A DNA stretch of 47,480 nucleotides from a virus, in IMG/VR virus record IMGVR_UViG_3300045004_000041, positions 1-47,480 of that record; one strand, written 5' to 3'. Under the pieces are notes generated by a model. It saw nothing but the letters and a program-made list of their open reading frames with translations. It was not told the DNA's origin and ran no database searches. How positions within the stretch are numbered: position 1 is the first letter of the stretch; each line of letters opens with the position of its first letter. Below, one piece after another: positions 26,575 to 34,293 of the stretch. Both the position numbers and the translations under genes were made by a program.

Positions 26575-28329
26575 TTGAAACAACGCTCCGAAACGCCGCG
26601 CGAAAAGCTCCAGCGGTCCTTCATCAACTTCGTCCGCTACGTCTGGCGATACGTCCTCGGCCTCCCGAAGCCGACCCGCATCCAAGAAGACATCGCCCGC
26701 TATCTTGAGAACGGCCCGACCCGCCGCGCCATCGAAGCCCTGCGCGGCATCGGCAAGTCATTCATCACCTGCGCCTATGTCGTCTGGTGCCTGTGGCGCG
26801 ACCCGCAGAAGACCGTTCTTATCGTCTCGGCTGGCGAGAGCGGCGCCGCCGACAACGCCAACCTCATCAAGTCGATCATCTTCCACGAGGCGGGCGATCA
26901 GCTATGGGCCGAACTGCGCCCCGGCCGCGATCAGCGATCCTCGACGCTCGCGTTCGATGTCGGCCCGGCCAAGTCGAACAAGCAGCCATCCGTCAAATGC
27001 CTCGGCATCACCGGCCAGCTTGCGGGCAACCGCGCCGACATCCTGATCGGCGACGACGTTGAGAACCAACGCAACTCCGCGACCGAAGACCAGCGCGACA
27101 AGCTGCGCCACGCCACGTCCGAGTTCGGCAAGATCATCAAGCCGCTCGACACGTCAGAGATCATCTACCTCGGAACGCCGCAGACCGAAGAGTCCATCTA
27201 CAACGACCTTCCGAAACGCGGCTATGACATCCGGGTCTGGCCCGCTCGCTACCCCCTGAAATCCAAGCTACCGAACTACGGCGACACCCTCGCGCCGCTG
27301 CTGCGCGCGGACATCGAAAAGTGCGGGACGCTCTGCGATCCGACCGGCCTCTCGCTGTTGGGCGGCGCCCCGACCGACCCCGACCGCTTCACCGACGCCA
27401 AGCTGCTCGAAAGCGAGATGGACGGCACGGCGGCCGAGTTCATGTTGCAGATGATGTTGGACACGAGCCTGTCCGACGCCGAGCGGTTCCCGCTCAAGAC
27501 CTCCGACCTCATCGTCATGAACGTAGATAAGAGTCGGGCGCCGGTCGCACTCTCCTACACGTCCGCCGACGACAAGCAGATCAAAGACGTGATGCTCCCG
27601 AACGTCGGCTTCACCGGCGACAGGTTCTTCTCACCCTTCAACGTCTCCGAACATTGGGCCGACTACACCGGCGCCGTCATGCACATCGACCCCTCGGGCA
27701 CGGGTGCGGACGAGACGGCCTTCGTCGTCACCAAGTTCCTCAACGGCAAGGTCTTCGTCACCAAATGGGGCGGCGTCGCCGGTGACGGCGGTTCGCCCGA
27801 AACGCTCGGGAAGCTGGCGAGCATTGCGGCCGAACAGGAAGTCCGCGCCGTCATCGTCGAGGACAACTTCTCGGACGGCATGTTCCGCCGTCTGCTGACC
27901 CCGATCCTGATCGCCAAGCACACGTCGAAATGGCGGTGCGGCATCGAGGGGGTGAAAGTCCACGGCATGAAAGAGAAGCGGATCGTCGGCGCACTGGAGC
28001 CGGTCATGAAGCAACACCGACTCGTCATCGACAGAGAAGTTCTGAAACTGGACCTCGCCGGTGCAGACCGGATTAAATCTGGCGTATTCCAGATGACCCA
28101 CATGACCGCCCAGCGCGGAGCCTTGAAGCATGACGACCGGATCGACGTGCTGGCCTTGGCTGTCGATTACTGGAAGCAGCACATGGCCGTGGACGCCGCA
28201 CAGGCCGAGGCCGAGCATCGCAAGAAGCTGGATCGCGAGTTCGAGAAACGCTTCTTTGCGGGCACGACCATCAGCCCGCTATTGAATACCAAAGGACGCG
28301 CGCGCGGCGCCGGAAGGCGGATGATTTAG
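26575..28329 (+). CDS. Terminase large subunit (T7 gp19-like DNA maturase B)
   Basis: Packaging motor and nuclease, 584 aa (T7 gp19 586 aa). The ATPase has Walker A at 57-62 (RGIGKS) and Walker B at 155-162 (DILIGDDVE with the catalytic acid). The RNase H-like nuclease has D372 in HIDPSGTGADE, a second acidic site around IVEDNFSDGM, and HDDRIDVLALAVDYW near 525. The start appears to be TTG 26575. An ATG eight bases earlier opens a three-codon frame (Met-Thr-Asp-stop) that ends across this TTG, so initiation may be coupled to it. It is the last gene of the T7 module; the strand switches right after it. Confidence 0.95.
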   Translation: MKQRSETPREKLQRSFINFVRYVWRYVLGLPKPTRIQEDIARYLENGPTRRAIEALRGIGKSFITCAYVVWCLWRDPQKTVLIVSAGESGAADNANLIKSIIFHEAGDQLWAELRPGRDQRSSTLAFDVGPAKSNKQPSVKCLGITGQLAGNRADILIGDDVENQRNSATEDQRDKLRHATSEFGKIIKPLDTSEIIYLGTPQTEESIYNDLPKRGYDIRVWPARYPLKSKLPNYGDTLAPLLRADIEKCGTLCDPTGLSLLGGAPTDPDRFTDAKLLESEMDGTAAEFMLQMMLDTSLSDAERFPLKTSDLIVMNVDKSRAPVALSYTSADDKQIKDVMLPNVGFTGDRFFSPFNVSEHWADYTGAVMHIDPSGTGADETAFVVTKFLNGKVFVTKWGGVAGDGGSPETLGKLASIAAEQEVRAVIVEDNFSDGMFRRLLTPILIAKHTSKWRCGIEGVKVHGMKEKRIVGALEPVMKQHRLVIDREVLKLDLAGADRIKSGVFQMTHMTAQRGALKHDDRIDVLALAVDYWKQHMAVDAAQAEAEHRKKLDREFEKRFFAGTTISPLLNTKGRARGAGRRMI

Positions 28330-28709
28330 GTAGCGATCACGCGCTCGGAGAAAAACATCTTGAACAGCGTAGCGGCCTCCTTCTTGCGGATGCGGACCAC
28401 GAAATAAAGCAGGTTCGTGTGGGGATAGGCGAGATTGAAGGTCCGCATGGTCGATGGCGGATCATTCGCGTTCAGCCAGTCAAAAGCCTCTTGGATCAGT
28501 TCATCATCATCGGTCACGAACTCGATCAAAGTCGATGGCGACGTGTCCTTCGCAATCTCGGCCATCCATTGGCGGGCGGTCTCGATATTGTCGATCATGA
28601 GAGACGGATAGTTTGGACTGGTCGGATCGCTGGAAGTCGTCGCATCGGCAAATGCCAGATTGATGCGGGCCTCCAGCCAGCCCTGCGTGTCGTAGAAGCC
28701 GTCCTTCAT
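28326..28709 (-). CDS. Hypothetical protein, last gene of a four-gene minus-strand operon
   Basis: A 127-aa acidic alpha/beta protein with no recognised family. Conserved-looking stretches include MKDGFYDTQGWLEARI and PHTNLLYFVVRIRKKEAA. The ATG at 28709 has GGAGG six bases upstream and overlaps the stop of the preceding HTH gene (TGATG). Its stop codon overlaps the terminase stop on the other strand by four bases, so there is no room for a terminator between the convergent units. Confidence 0.75.
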   Translation of the reverse strand: MKDGFYDTQGWLEARINLAFADATTSSDPTSPNYPSLMIDNIETARQWMAEIAKDTSPSTLIEFVTDDDELIQEAFDWLNANDPPSTMRTFNLAYPHTNLLYFVVRIRKKEAATLFKMFFSERVIAT

Positions 28710-29119
28710 CACTTTCCTCCCCGCTCAATAAGAGGGTGGTTGCCGTGCAGGACTTTGCTGACCGTCGTGTCGGCCAACCCGAGTTCGGCGGCGACATGCT
28801 TATTCTTCCGGCCCTCGTCAGAGAGCATAAAGATTTTCAGGATGATGTCGTCCGTCATCCTTGCGCGATGCGGCCAGTTCTGACGGACCTGACGGGGCGT
28901 CAGCGACAGAAGTTCGGCCACCTCACTGATCGTCATTCCCTTGTCACGGGCGTTCTTGATTTCCAGAGTGACGGACGACCGAACCGAACCTTCCTCCGCG
29001 CCTTGTCGCGTGGTCGCTTCGATCACGAGTTTCAGGAGTTCGGCTTGGATGGTGTGCGGGCAGTCATGCCGCGTCGCGATCACCGCGATCTTGGCCGCAA
29101 GGGCTTGGGCTTCCATCAT
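28709..29119 (-). CDS. Helix-turn-helix protein, probable operon regulator
   Basis: A 136-aa protein with two helix-turn-helix-like stretches: TISEVAELLSLTPRQVRQNW around 72-92 and KNKHVAAELGLADTTVSKVL around 108-127. Both have the spacing of resolvase/LuxR-type or Trp-repressor-type DNA-reading helices. GGAG four bases before the tandem ATGATG favours the first ATG (29119). It overlaps genes on both sides, so it is translated with the operon. Two HTH units in one chain suggest DNA bending or asymmetric operator recognition; the target is unknown. Confidence 0.65.
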   Translation of the reverse strand: MMEAQALAAKIAVIATRHDCPHTIQAELLKLVIEATTRQGAEEGSVRSSVTLEIKNARDKGMTISEVAELLSLTPRQVRQNWPHRARMTDDIILKIFMLSDEGRKNKHVAAELGLADTTVSKVLHGNHPLIERGGK

Positions 29120-29580
29120 CGTTCTCCAAAAAGTTTGAGAATGGTTCCGGTGCGCTTGGCCCAATCAAGATAGCGGCGGGTGTCCTTGCCCCTAACGATC
29201 TCGATATCAAAGGACCAGTCTTCATCGCCGTAGGGTCCGGTGAATGCGCGAAAGCGTTCGTAGTCCCGCTGGATCACGCGAACTTCGAACCATGGACCTT
29301 TGAAGAAGAAATCCGTGAAGTAGCCGTGGTGGACGGTGACGACGCCATTGTTGAACTTCGCACGGGTGACGCCTCGAAACGGTTCTTCGAGGTCGAAGCG
29401 GTCGTCGCTGACGATGACCGTCTTCCAAACGCCGTCTCCAATCTCGGGGTAGACGGCTTTCGCCAGCTTCGAGATCGCGGGATCAGGATTGGAAGGGTCG
29501 AGCGACCGCAGCGTCTTGATTAGATCAAGCGTCGTGGCGAGAGTCGGGTGAAACGGACTGGTGATCTGGTAGGCTTCCAT
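29116..29580 (-). CDS. Hypothetical protein, 154 aa
   Basis: Unrecognised alpha/beta protein. It has an N-terminal helical half (LDLIKTLRSLDPSNPD) and an aromatic-rich second half (FTDFFFKGPWFEVRVIQRDY). Strong GGAGGG lies seven bases before ATG 29580. It overlaps the HTH gene by four bases. No membrane segment, signal peptide or catalytic motif is visible. Confidence 0.75.
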   Translation of the reverse strand: MEAYQITSPFHPTLATTLDLIKTLRSLDPSNPDPAISKLAKAVYPEIGDGVWKTVIVSDDRFDLEEPFRGVTRAKFNNGVVTVHHGYFTDFFFKGPWFEVRVIQRDYERFRAFTGPYGDEDWSFDIEIVRGKDTRRYLDWAKRTGTILKLFGER

Positions 29581-29583
29581 GTT

Positions 29584-30096
29584 TCAGCCCTCCGCTTTCG
29601 AAGGGTTCACGGTCGTCCACCACCGGGCCATCTTGCCGAAGGCGTCAGCGTCGTCGGCGTTCATGCCGCAGAAGATCGCCACCGCTTGAAGATGGTCAGA
29701 CAGACGAATTTCATCCTCGTCGTCGTCATAGCTCTCACCGAATTCGACGACCGAGACGACGACAAGTCGGGTCCACCAGCCGTCACCCTCAACCTTCACG
29801 GTGAAGCGCGTGTTGAACTCACAGGCAGGGTTAGGGTCTTTGTAGGCTTCCCATTTGGACACGCTGTATCCGCGCTTGCCCTTGAACGCATTGCGGTAGA
29901 CCGTGAGGACATCACCCATCCCGAAGCCGGAGCTTTGATGATAGATCATGGCCTCTTCGGACCAGTCGAACGCGACCGCCGCGATGGCCGCCATACGCTC
30001 GAAAATGATCTGGTTGATGATGCCTTGGTGGTAGCTGTTCGGCTTAAAGCCTGAAGCGAACTGATTTTCGGGCACGGGTTCGTAGTAGGTCGTCAA
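29584..30096 (-). CDS. Hypothetical protein, first gene of the minus-strand operon, TTG start
   Basis: A 170-aa protein starting at TTG 30096, with GGAG eight bases upstream. It is Tyr/Trp/Phe-rich with a C-terminal acidic patch (GESYDDDEDEIRL) and SDHLQAVAIFCGMNADDADAF. No family recognised. It heads the four-gene unit 28326-30096, whose promoter should lie in 30097-30200, shared with the divergent gene at 30220. Confidence 0.75.
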   Translation of the reverse strand: MTTYYEPVPENQFASGFKPNSYHQGIINQIIFERMAAIAAVAFDWSEEAMIYHQSSGFGMGDVLTVYRNAFKGKRGYSVSKWEAYKDPNPACEFNTRFTVKVEGDGWWTRLVVVSVVEFGESYDDDEDEIRLSDHLQAVAIFCGMNADDADAFGKMARWWTTVNPSKAEG

Positions 30097-30219
30097 AGTC
30101 GGGTCTCCGTTCGAGTGGACGTATGACCAGATTAAAACTCACCCTCCCGAAATTGGCCGGGTTAACGTCGCATTAAGCAAGCAAACTCATGTTATGATTG
30201 GTATTTCAGGCGAGCGGTC

Positions 30220-30711
30220 ATGGATTTAGAACAACATTGGAGAGAGGCTCGCCGCCTCCGCGCCAAACGAAAACCTGTTCCGAACTCGCCGGAACTCAAC
30301 GCTCTATTTCGCGAAGCCATTCTCGAAAAGCTCGGAAATCCTCGTCGCGACCTGTCCAACGCGGCCTTCGCCAAGCACCTGAACGAACTCGGTCTGATGA
30401 CCTTCCAAGGACGGTCGTGGGACGCTGACAGCGCGCGCCATTACCGTCAGGCCCTTGAGACCGACATCGCCCGTGCTGGCGCCGAAATGGATGAGGAAGA
30501 CCAGAAAGAGCCGCGCCGCATCAAGGCGATCCGCGACTATGCGCTGGCCGCAGTCGCCCGATCAAACACTCCCGGCCAGACGCTTCAGGAATTGGACAAC
30601 GACATCATACGACTGCGCCTCGATCTTGTTGAGCATCGAAACGCCGGAATGCACGAGATCGAGAGAGCGGTCTCGCTTCTTGAACGGAAGCGCGCCAGCC
30701 GGTCAGCCTGA
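30220..30711 (+). CDS. Hypothetical protein with a recombinase-like helical segment
   Basis: A 163-aa, highly charged, mostly helical protein. The stretch FAKHLNELGLMTFQGRSWDADSARH resembles the segment of serine recombinases that reads DNA after the catalytic domain (no catalytic serine domain is present), so DNA binding is possible. TATGAT at 30193-30198 could be a -10 box just upstream, without a clear -35. It is divergent from the minus-strand operon and converges on the next gene with a nine-base overlap. Confidence 0.62.
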   Translation: MDLEQHWREARRLRAKRKPVPNSPELNALFREAILEKLGNPRRDLSNAAFAKHLNELGLMTFQGRSWDADSARHYRQALETDIARAGAEMDEEDQKEPRRIKAIRDYALAAVARSNTPGQTLQELDNDIIRLRLDLVEHRNAGMHEIERAVSLLERKRASRSA

Positions 30712-31221
30712 TTTCTTCGGAGCCTTGCGAGCCTTCACTTCCGACAGCTTCGCAGCCGTCAGGGCCTCGACCTTCGCGGACAGGGCATCGACGCTCACAT
30801 GCAAGACCGCGTTGGACGCTTTAAGCTGGGCGACTTCGGCCGCGAGGCCAGACACGAAACCCGAGAGGCCGAACGGCGTGAAGCCATCCTCTCGCATCGG
30901 CATATCGCCGAACGTGCAGTTCCCGATCTCACCATCCAGTCGATTGAGCTTCAGACGAAGCGTCTCGACATCTTCGGCGAGGGCGCGGCTGGCGATGAGG
31001 TTTTCAATGGCGTCCAGACGGTCGCTCAAGGACTCATACCGCGTCTCGTAGGGGTCGCCGAACTGGCGATCCTCCTTCCCCACGATGCCTCGCGCTCCGT
31101 AAATCGCAGCGACCGTATTGGACAGAAGGCTCATGGTGGTCGCGTGTTGCGTGTCGAGATTCAGGACGCGCGTGTTCAGTTTCGGCAGGTCGATGCCGCC
31201 TGTCAGAATGGAAAGGATCAT
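30703..31221 (-). CDS. Hypothetical coiled-coil protein
   Basis: A 172-aa protein with coiled-coil potential in two places: about 62-95 (RYESLSDRLDAIENLIASRA, LAEDVETLRLKLNRL) and about 130-165 (AAEVAQLKASNAVL onwards), ending in a lysine-rich tail (KARKAPKKSG). No membrane segment. It probably forms an elongated oligomer; function unknown. ATG 31221 has only a weak ribosome-binding site. Confidence 0.62.
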   Translation of the reverse strand: MILSILTGGIDLPKLNTRVLNLDTQHATTMSLLSNTVAAIYGARGIVGKEDRQFGDPYETRYESLSDRLDAIENLIASRALAEDVETLRLKLNRLDGEIGNCTFGDMPMREDGFTPFGLSGFVSGLAAEVAQLKASNAVLHVSVDALSAKVEALTAAKLSEVKARKAPKKSG

Positions 31222-31271
31222 GCTGATATTTAGTCAGCGGCGATCCGACTAATGCCCGGCCAGAACGTCAC

Positions 31272-31502
31272 CTAAAGAGGCAGGATCACCGCTCGCTCAT
31301 AGCCCATATGGCCGTCACTGGTCGGCAGAATGACGAACTCGTCGGTAGGCCGATTGATGAGATCGCGAACAAGGTTCGTGAACTCTTCCGCATGTTCGTT
31401 GTCGCGAACGAGTATGAATCCGCCGTCGCCGGTCGGCTCCACGTTGTAGGCGGTTGAACCCGCCTTAAGGCGTTCAAGCAAGCGTCCCATAACGGCGGCC
31501 AT
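31272..31502 (-). CDS. Small paralogous family, member A
   Basis: A 76-aa protein, one of four diverged copies of an unrecognised family within 2.5 kb (others at 32136, 33218, 33563). Shared pattern: an N-terminal xxLLxxIxxGS, then VEPxGxGGFIL, a middle helix (EEFTNLVRDLI), and the ending TSDGHMGYERAVILPL. The layout suggests a compact alpha/beta fold without a catalytic motif. The start may be ATG 31502 or 31490; neither has a strong ribosome-binding site. It is divergent from the XRE regulator gene across a spacer with a perfect 12-bp palindrome, so the regulator may control it. Confidence 0.68.
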   Translation of the reverse strand: MAAVMGRLLERLKAGSTAYNVEPTGDGGFILVRDNEHAEEFTNLVRDLINRPTDEFVILPTSDGHMGYERAVILPL

Positions 31503-31568
31503 TAAAGCTTCAGGTTGGCCAAAAATTCCAGTCCCATATCAATCGCCAATTCGCCACTACGCTTGTGA

Positions 31569-31580
31569 CGAAAGCTTTCG
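31569..31580. promoter_or_regulatory. Perfect 12-bp palindrome, candidate XRE operator
   Basis: CGAAAGCTTTCG, fully self-complementary, in the 151-bp spacer between divergent genes 31272 and 31654. XRE-type repressors commonly bind such short palindromes beside their own gene. There is no direct evidence of binding. Confidence 0.4.
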
Positions 31581-31653
31581 AAGTTGCTGCGACCAATATG
31601 CCAAGGTATCGAATGCAGCGACTTTAGTGCTGGAATCGGCATACATACGGATC

Positions 31654-31992
31654 ATGTCTCGCATCACCCTTTCGCCTGTCGATACTCAAATCGGCAAAAC
31701 AATACGCGACCGGCGCGTAGCTCTGGGCCTTACTCAGTCAGAACTTGGGGAGGCTATTGGCGTCTCGTTCCAGCAAGTTCAGAAATATGAGCGCGGAGCA
31801 AATCGAGTTGCTGCTTCAACGCTGTTGCAAGTCGCAGGTGCTTTGAGATGCAGCGTAGCCGACCTCTACGGCGATCCCGTCTTAACAGGGCAATCACCCT
31901 CGGAACGAGCCATTTTGAAACTGTGGTCGCAGTTGAATCAGAAGCAGAGCGATGCTGTCGCAGCTATGCTTCGACAGTTCCTGACGCGCTAA
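31654..31992 (+). CDS. XRE-family helix-turn-helix transcriptional regulator
   Basis: A 112-aa protein with a classic Cro/C1-type HTH at about 14-70: IGKTIRDRRVALGLTQSELG, then GVSFQQVQKYERGANRVAAS and LLQVAGALRCSVADLYG. The C-terminal part (LWSQLNQKQSDAVAAMLRQF) is short and probably dimerises. This architecture is very common in alphaproteobacteria and their phages. ATG 31654 is chosen because the HTH begins 14 residues later; GTG 31627 would add nine residues. It could regulate the neighbouring small genes or the lysogenic state; phage context allows both. Confidence 0.88.
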   Translation: MSRITLSPVDTQIGKTIRDRRVALGLTQSELGEAIGVSFQQVQKYERGANRVAASTLLQVAGALRCSVADLYGDPVLTGQSPSERAILKLWSQLNQKQSDAVAAMLRQFLTR

Positions 31993-32049
31993 ACATGTTG
32001 TTCCCGGCTCGTAGGAGCGGGGTCGTAAGCATGAAGATGTGAGACCATT

Positions 32050-32076
32050 TGTTAGCTACCACTCGATATGCTAACA
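32050..32076. promoter_or_regulatory. Inverted repeat upstream of family member B
   Basis: TGTTAGC-N13-GCTAACA, perfect 7-bp arms, between the XRE stop codon and ATG 32136. The spacing (about two helical turns centre to centre) suits a dimeric regulator, so it is either an operator or a weak RNA hairpin. No T-run follows. Confidence 0.4.
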
Positions 32077-32135
32077 GTATCGCCGCACTTTGGTTCAGTC
32101 TCCATAGTCGTAGTCTTTCTGAGAGGAAACTACCT

Positions 32136-32366
32136 ATGATCGGCTTATTATCGCGCCTTCGCAACCCGTCAGAGATACACTCCGTCGAGCCGGGCGGGGA
32201 CGGTTTTGGTATTATAGCCAAGCCTGACCGCTTATCCGATTTCTCGATGCTCGTTCGAGACGCTATCAACGATCCAGACCCATCTTACGCGGTTTTTGCC
32301 ACCCGGATGACGGAAGGCACAGAACGATTATATGAGCGCGCATATATTCTCCCCTTCGACGAATAG
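32136..32366 (+). CDS. Small paralogous family, member B
   Basis: A 76-aa relative of the proteins at 31272, 33218 and 33563: MIGLLSRLRNP, VEPGGDGFGIIAKPDR, a central helix (DFSMLVRDAIN), and the C-terminal RLYERAYILPF. GAGAGGAAA lies about seven bases before ATG 32136, the clearest ribosome-binding site in the family. It is on the opposite strand from the other three copies and is preceded by an inverted repeat. Function unknown. Confidence 0.75.
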   Translation: MIGLLSRLRNPSEIHSVEPGGDGFGIIAKPDRLSDFSMLVRDAINDPDPSYAVFATRMTEGTERLYERAYILPFDE

Positions 32367-32502
32367 GCTTGGCCTGATCGTCGCGGGCCTCGATTGCAAG
32401 GCGTTGTTTTAACGTAGGTTAATGACGCGCTCGGTATTCCGAGACACATCGCGAAACTGCCGAGGCACTTTTGCGTTATGGCAGGTTCCGAATGGAGTTG
32501 TC

Positions 32503-32910
32503 ATGACCGAAGTTGTTTGTGTTTTCGTCGTTGACGACGATCCACTTGTGATGATGACACTCGAACATGCGCTCGAAGACGGGGGTTTTGTTTTTAAGAC
32601 GGCTTGCTCGGCAATCGAAGCAAAAGCCCTTTTCGACACCTGCGGCGCCGAATGCCGCGCTCTGATTACAGATGTAAACCTTGGAAGCGCGGCAACAGGT
32701 TGGGATGTCGCCAGATCAGCGCGGGAAATGAACGGCACTTTGCCCGTCGTGTATGTGACTGGCGACAGTGCTAATGAGTGGCGGGCACAGGGCGTCCCCG
32801 ATAGCATTCTCATCGAGAAGCCATTCGTTTCTGCACAAATCACAAACGCGGTAGCGTTCCTACTAAATGCTCAAAGCCAGCTTAGCCAAACCTTCCCTCA
32901 ACGGCCTTGA
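32503..32910 (+). CDS. Single-domain response regulator (CheY-like receiver)
   Basis: A 135-aa stand-alone receiver domain. The phosphorylation site is intact: acidic pocket D11-D13 (VVDDDP), phospho-acceptor D57 (LITDVNL), switch Thr86 (YVTGD) and Lys106 (IEKPF). No output domain follows, so it would act through protein contact or phosphotransfer, as many alphaproteobacterial single-domain regulators do. ATG 32503 has GGAG five bases upstream. No histidine kinase is nearby, so a phage-borne copy would draw on or interfere with host signalling. Base composition is less GC-rich than in the structural genes. Confidence 0.9.
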   Translation: MTEVVCVFVVDDDPLVMMTLEHALEDGGFVFKTACSAIEAKALFDTCGAECRALITDVNLGSAATGWDVARSAREMNGTLPVVYVTGDSANEWRAQGVPDSILIEKPFVSAQITNAVAFLLNAQSQLSQTFPQRP

Positions 32911-32973
32911 ACCGACCCGCTTCTGTCGCGACTATAGCGCATATGCTCGCACCTATTGGTGGAGCGAAACGCG

Positions 32974-33186
32974 GTGAATAGCGACGACGACAAGATTAAA
33001 CGCGAGTATATACGCAAAGTAGATGGCTTTATCCGCGAAGCCCTTCTTGAAAAAAATTTATTTTGCCGGGCTAAGCTGCTTGGGAAGGCAGTCTACTGGA
33101 ATTTGATGGCTTTGAAAGCTGACCCTAACGTCATGGTCGTCAGGGGCAAGCCTATCCCACCCGATGACTACATCAAACCAGAGTAG
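32974..33186 (+). CDS. Hypothetical protein, 70 aa
   Basis: Small charged helical protein (KIKREYIRKVDGFIREALLE) with the ending GKPIPPDDYIKPE. I use GTG 32974 because GGAG lies nine bases upstream; an in-frame TTG at 32956 is possible. It follows the response regulator by 63 bp in the same direction and may be co-transcribed. No family recognised. Moderately AT-rich, with an A/T-rich stretch around 33050. Confidence 0.55.
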   Translation: MNSDDDKIKREYIRKVDGFIREALLEKNLFCRAKLLGKAVYWNLMALKADPNVMVVRGKPIPPDDYIKPE

Positions 33187-33217
33187 ATTAACTGATTATC
33201 CATTTAGCTCGGTTCGC

Positions 33218-33451
33218 TCACGATGACGCTTCAGTTTCGAATGGAGCGACCACAGCACGAACATACCTCCCGAGCGCATCAGTGACGGGCTGCGCAACCA
33301 CCTTATCACAGTGACCGACAGTAAGCTCGTCTACAAATTTTACAAAGGCACTCTCCTGACCATCCTTCGGAGAGATTACCCAGCACTTTCCAAGTGGCTG
33401 AGCTTCAAATATTACCGAACCTTTTCCAATGGATTCAAGTAAGTTAATCAT
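33218..33451 (-). CDS. Small paralogous family, member C
   Basis: A 77-aa relative of the proteins at 31272, 32136 and 33563: MINLLESIGKGSVIFEAQPL, KCWVISPKDGQESAFVKFV, DELTVG, and the ending GRYVRAVVAPF. The match to member D is closest: identical NLL, GS-IF and K-GQE-xF positions with the same DELT, suggesting a tandem duplication of C and D. It is the most divergent at the C-terminus, where GYERA has become RYVRA. An upstream ATG (33472) would add seven residues. Confidence 0.66.
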   Translation of the reverse strand: MINLLESIGKGSVIFEAQPLGKCWVISPKDGQESAFVKFVDELTVGHCDKVVAQPVTDALGRYVRAVVAPFETEASS

Positions 33452-33562
33452 CGGCACCCAACAACGCGACACTCTCGATACTCGTGGATAACCAGCCGAT
33501 CCTTAAAGATTCAGCTAATGCGAAAGGCCCTCGCGCAATGCGAGCCGCTCGATCCGGCACAG

Positions 33563-33778
33563 TCAGAGTGGCATTACCGTAGCGCGTTCGTAGCCTAACT
33601 TGCCGTCAGTGATGGGGAAGATGGCGTATTCATCGCTTTGATGAAACGTCAGTTCATCAATCATCTTGGCGAACTCCGCTTCCTGCCCCCGTTTTGGGAC
33701 AATAACGAATCCCTCGCCGAAGACCTCGACATCGAAGATCGGCGATCCGCTTTTAATGTTTGCCAAAAGGTTCTTCAT
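33563..33778 (-). CDS. Small paralogous family, member D
   Basis: A 71-aa protein: MKNLLANIKSGSPIFDVEVF, GEGFVIVPKRGQEAEFAKMI, DELTFHQSDEYAI, and the ending TDGKLGYERATVMPL shared with member A. The start is placed at ATG 33778, where alignment with the other copies begins; the open frame runs on to 33898 without similarity. Downstream, on its strand, CTCGC/GCGAG followed by GGCCTTTCG at about 33521-33545 may act as a weak terminator. Function unknown. Confidence 0.72.
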   Translation of the reverse strand: MKNLLANIKSGSPIFDVEVFGEGFVIVPKRGQEAEFAKMIDELTFHQSDEYAIFPITDGKLGYERATVMPL

Positions 33779-33929
33779 TGGCGTGATTATAAGTTTCGGG
33801 GGTCGTGCCTGTCGAGAGCTTAACAGGACAATGAGAGTTATGACCCGGATTGAAATTTGGGTCACGCATCCGAAGTGGGGAATAAGCGTGGTCCGCAACT
33901 GTCAGCCCCCCCCGTGTGGGTATCGTCCG

Positions 33930-34219
33930 GGGACCGTCAGGCCCAACGCTGGCCAGCGCGGGACGGTATAGGCGATGCGCGGGGAGCCTCGTTTCTGATT
34001 CCGACGCGATGCCTTGGCACGATTTCCGGCACGGTCTGCCCTACTCTCTCGCTAACCGCTTGAGATCGCTTGCCCTCGTTCCCGTAAGACAGGGCACACA
34101 GGGCCGGGCCTGATCGTCAGGCCCAATGCTCCAGCACATCGAGCGACGATCCTCGCGCGTGATCTAAACGCGCGCACGATGGGGGCTGATCGTATTCGGG
34201 TTAGACCCTGCGCTTTTTT
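33930..34219 (+). ncRNA. Candidate structured small RNA or leader ending at a T-run
   Basis: Several nested stems (33933-33967, 34106-34124 and one just before 34214) are followed by TTTTTT at 34214-34219, with no coding frame of normal composition. Both copies of the 16-mer direct repeat lie in or next to stems. This is a pattern call only; strand and 5' end are uncertain and no known RNA family was recognised. Confidence 0.25.
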
Positions 34220-34234
34220 CGTTGACGACATTTT

Positions 34235-34293
34235 TTGCGTTGACAACAACCATTCGTCGATGCACGTTTGGGGCATCTAATGACTCAACGCAA
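34235..34293. promoter_or_regulatory. Two TCAACGCAA motifs upstream of the ArdC locus
   Basis: Copies lie at 34235-34243 (as TTGCGTTGA) and 34285-34293 (as TCAACGCAA), facing each other across 41 bases, the second just 12 bases before ATG 34306. A related CGTTGACGAC lies at 34221-34230. Placement over the start region of gene 34306 suggests repression of the 34306-35931 unit. The same 9-mer is found upstream of RNAP and beside int. Confidence 0.5.

Noticed and set aside
26567-26578. Programmed frameshift at the large-terminase start
   Set aside because: The Met-Thr-Asp-stop mini-frame overlaps the TTG start, but there is no slippery site; a simple TTG start is adequate.
6776-28329. Rhodobacter-type gene transfer agent
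   Set aside because: GTAs of that type have siphovirus-like tails and no integrase or RNAP. This module is podoviral, in T7 order.
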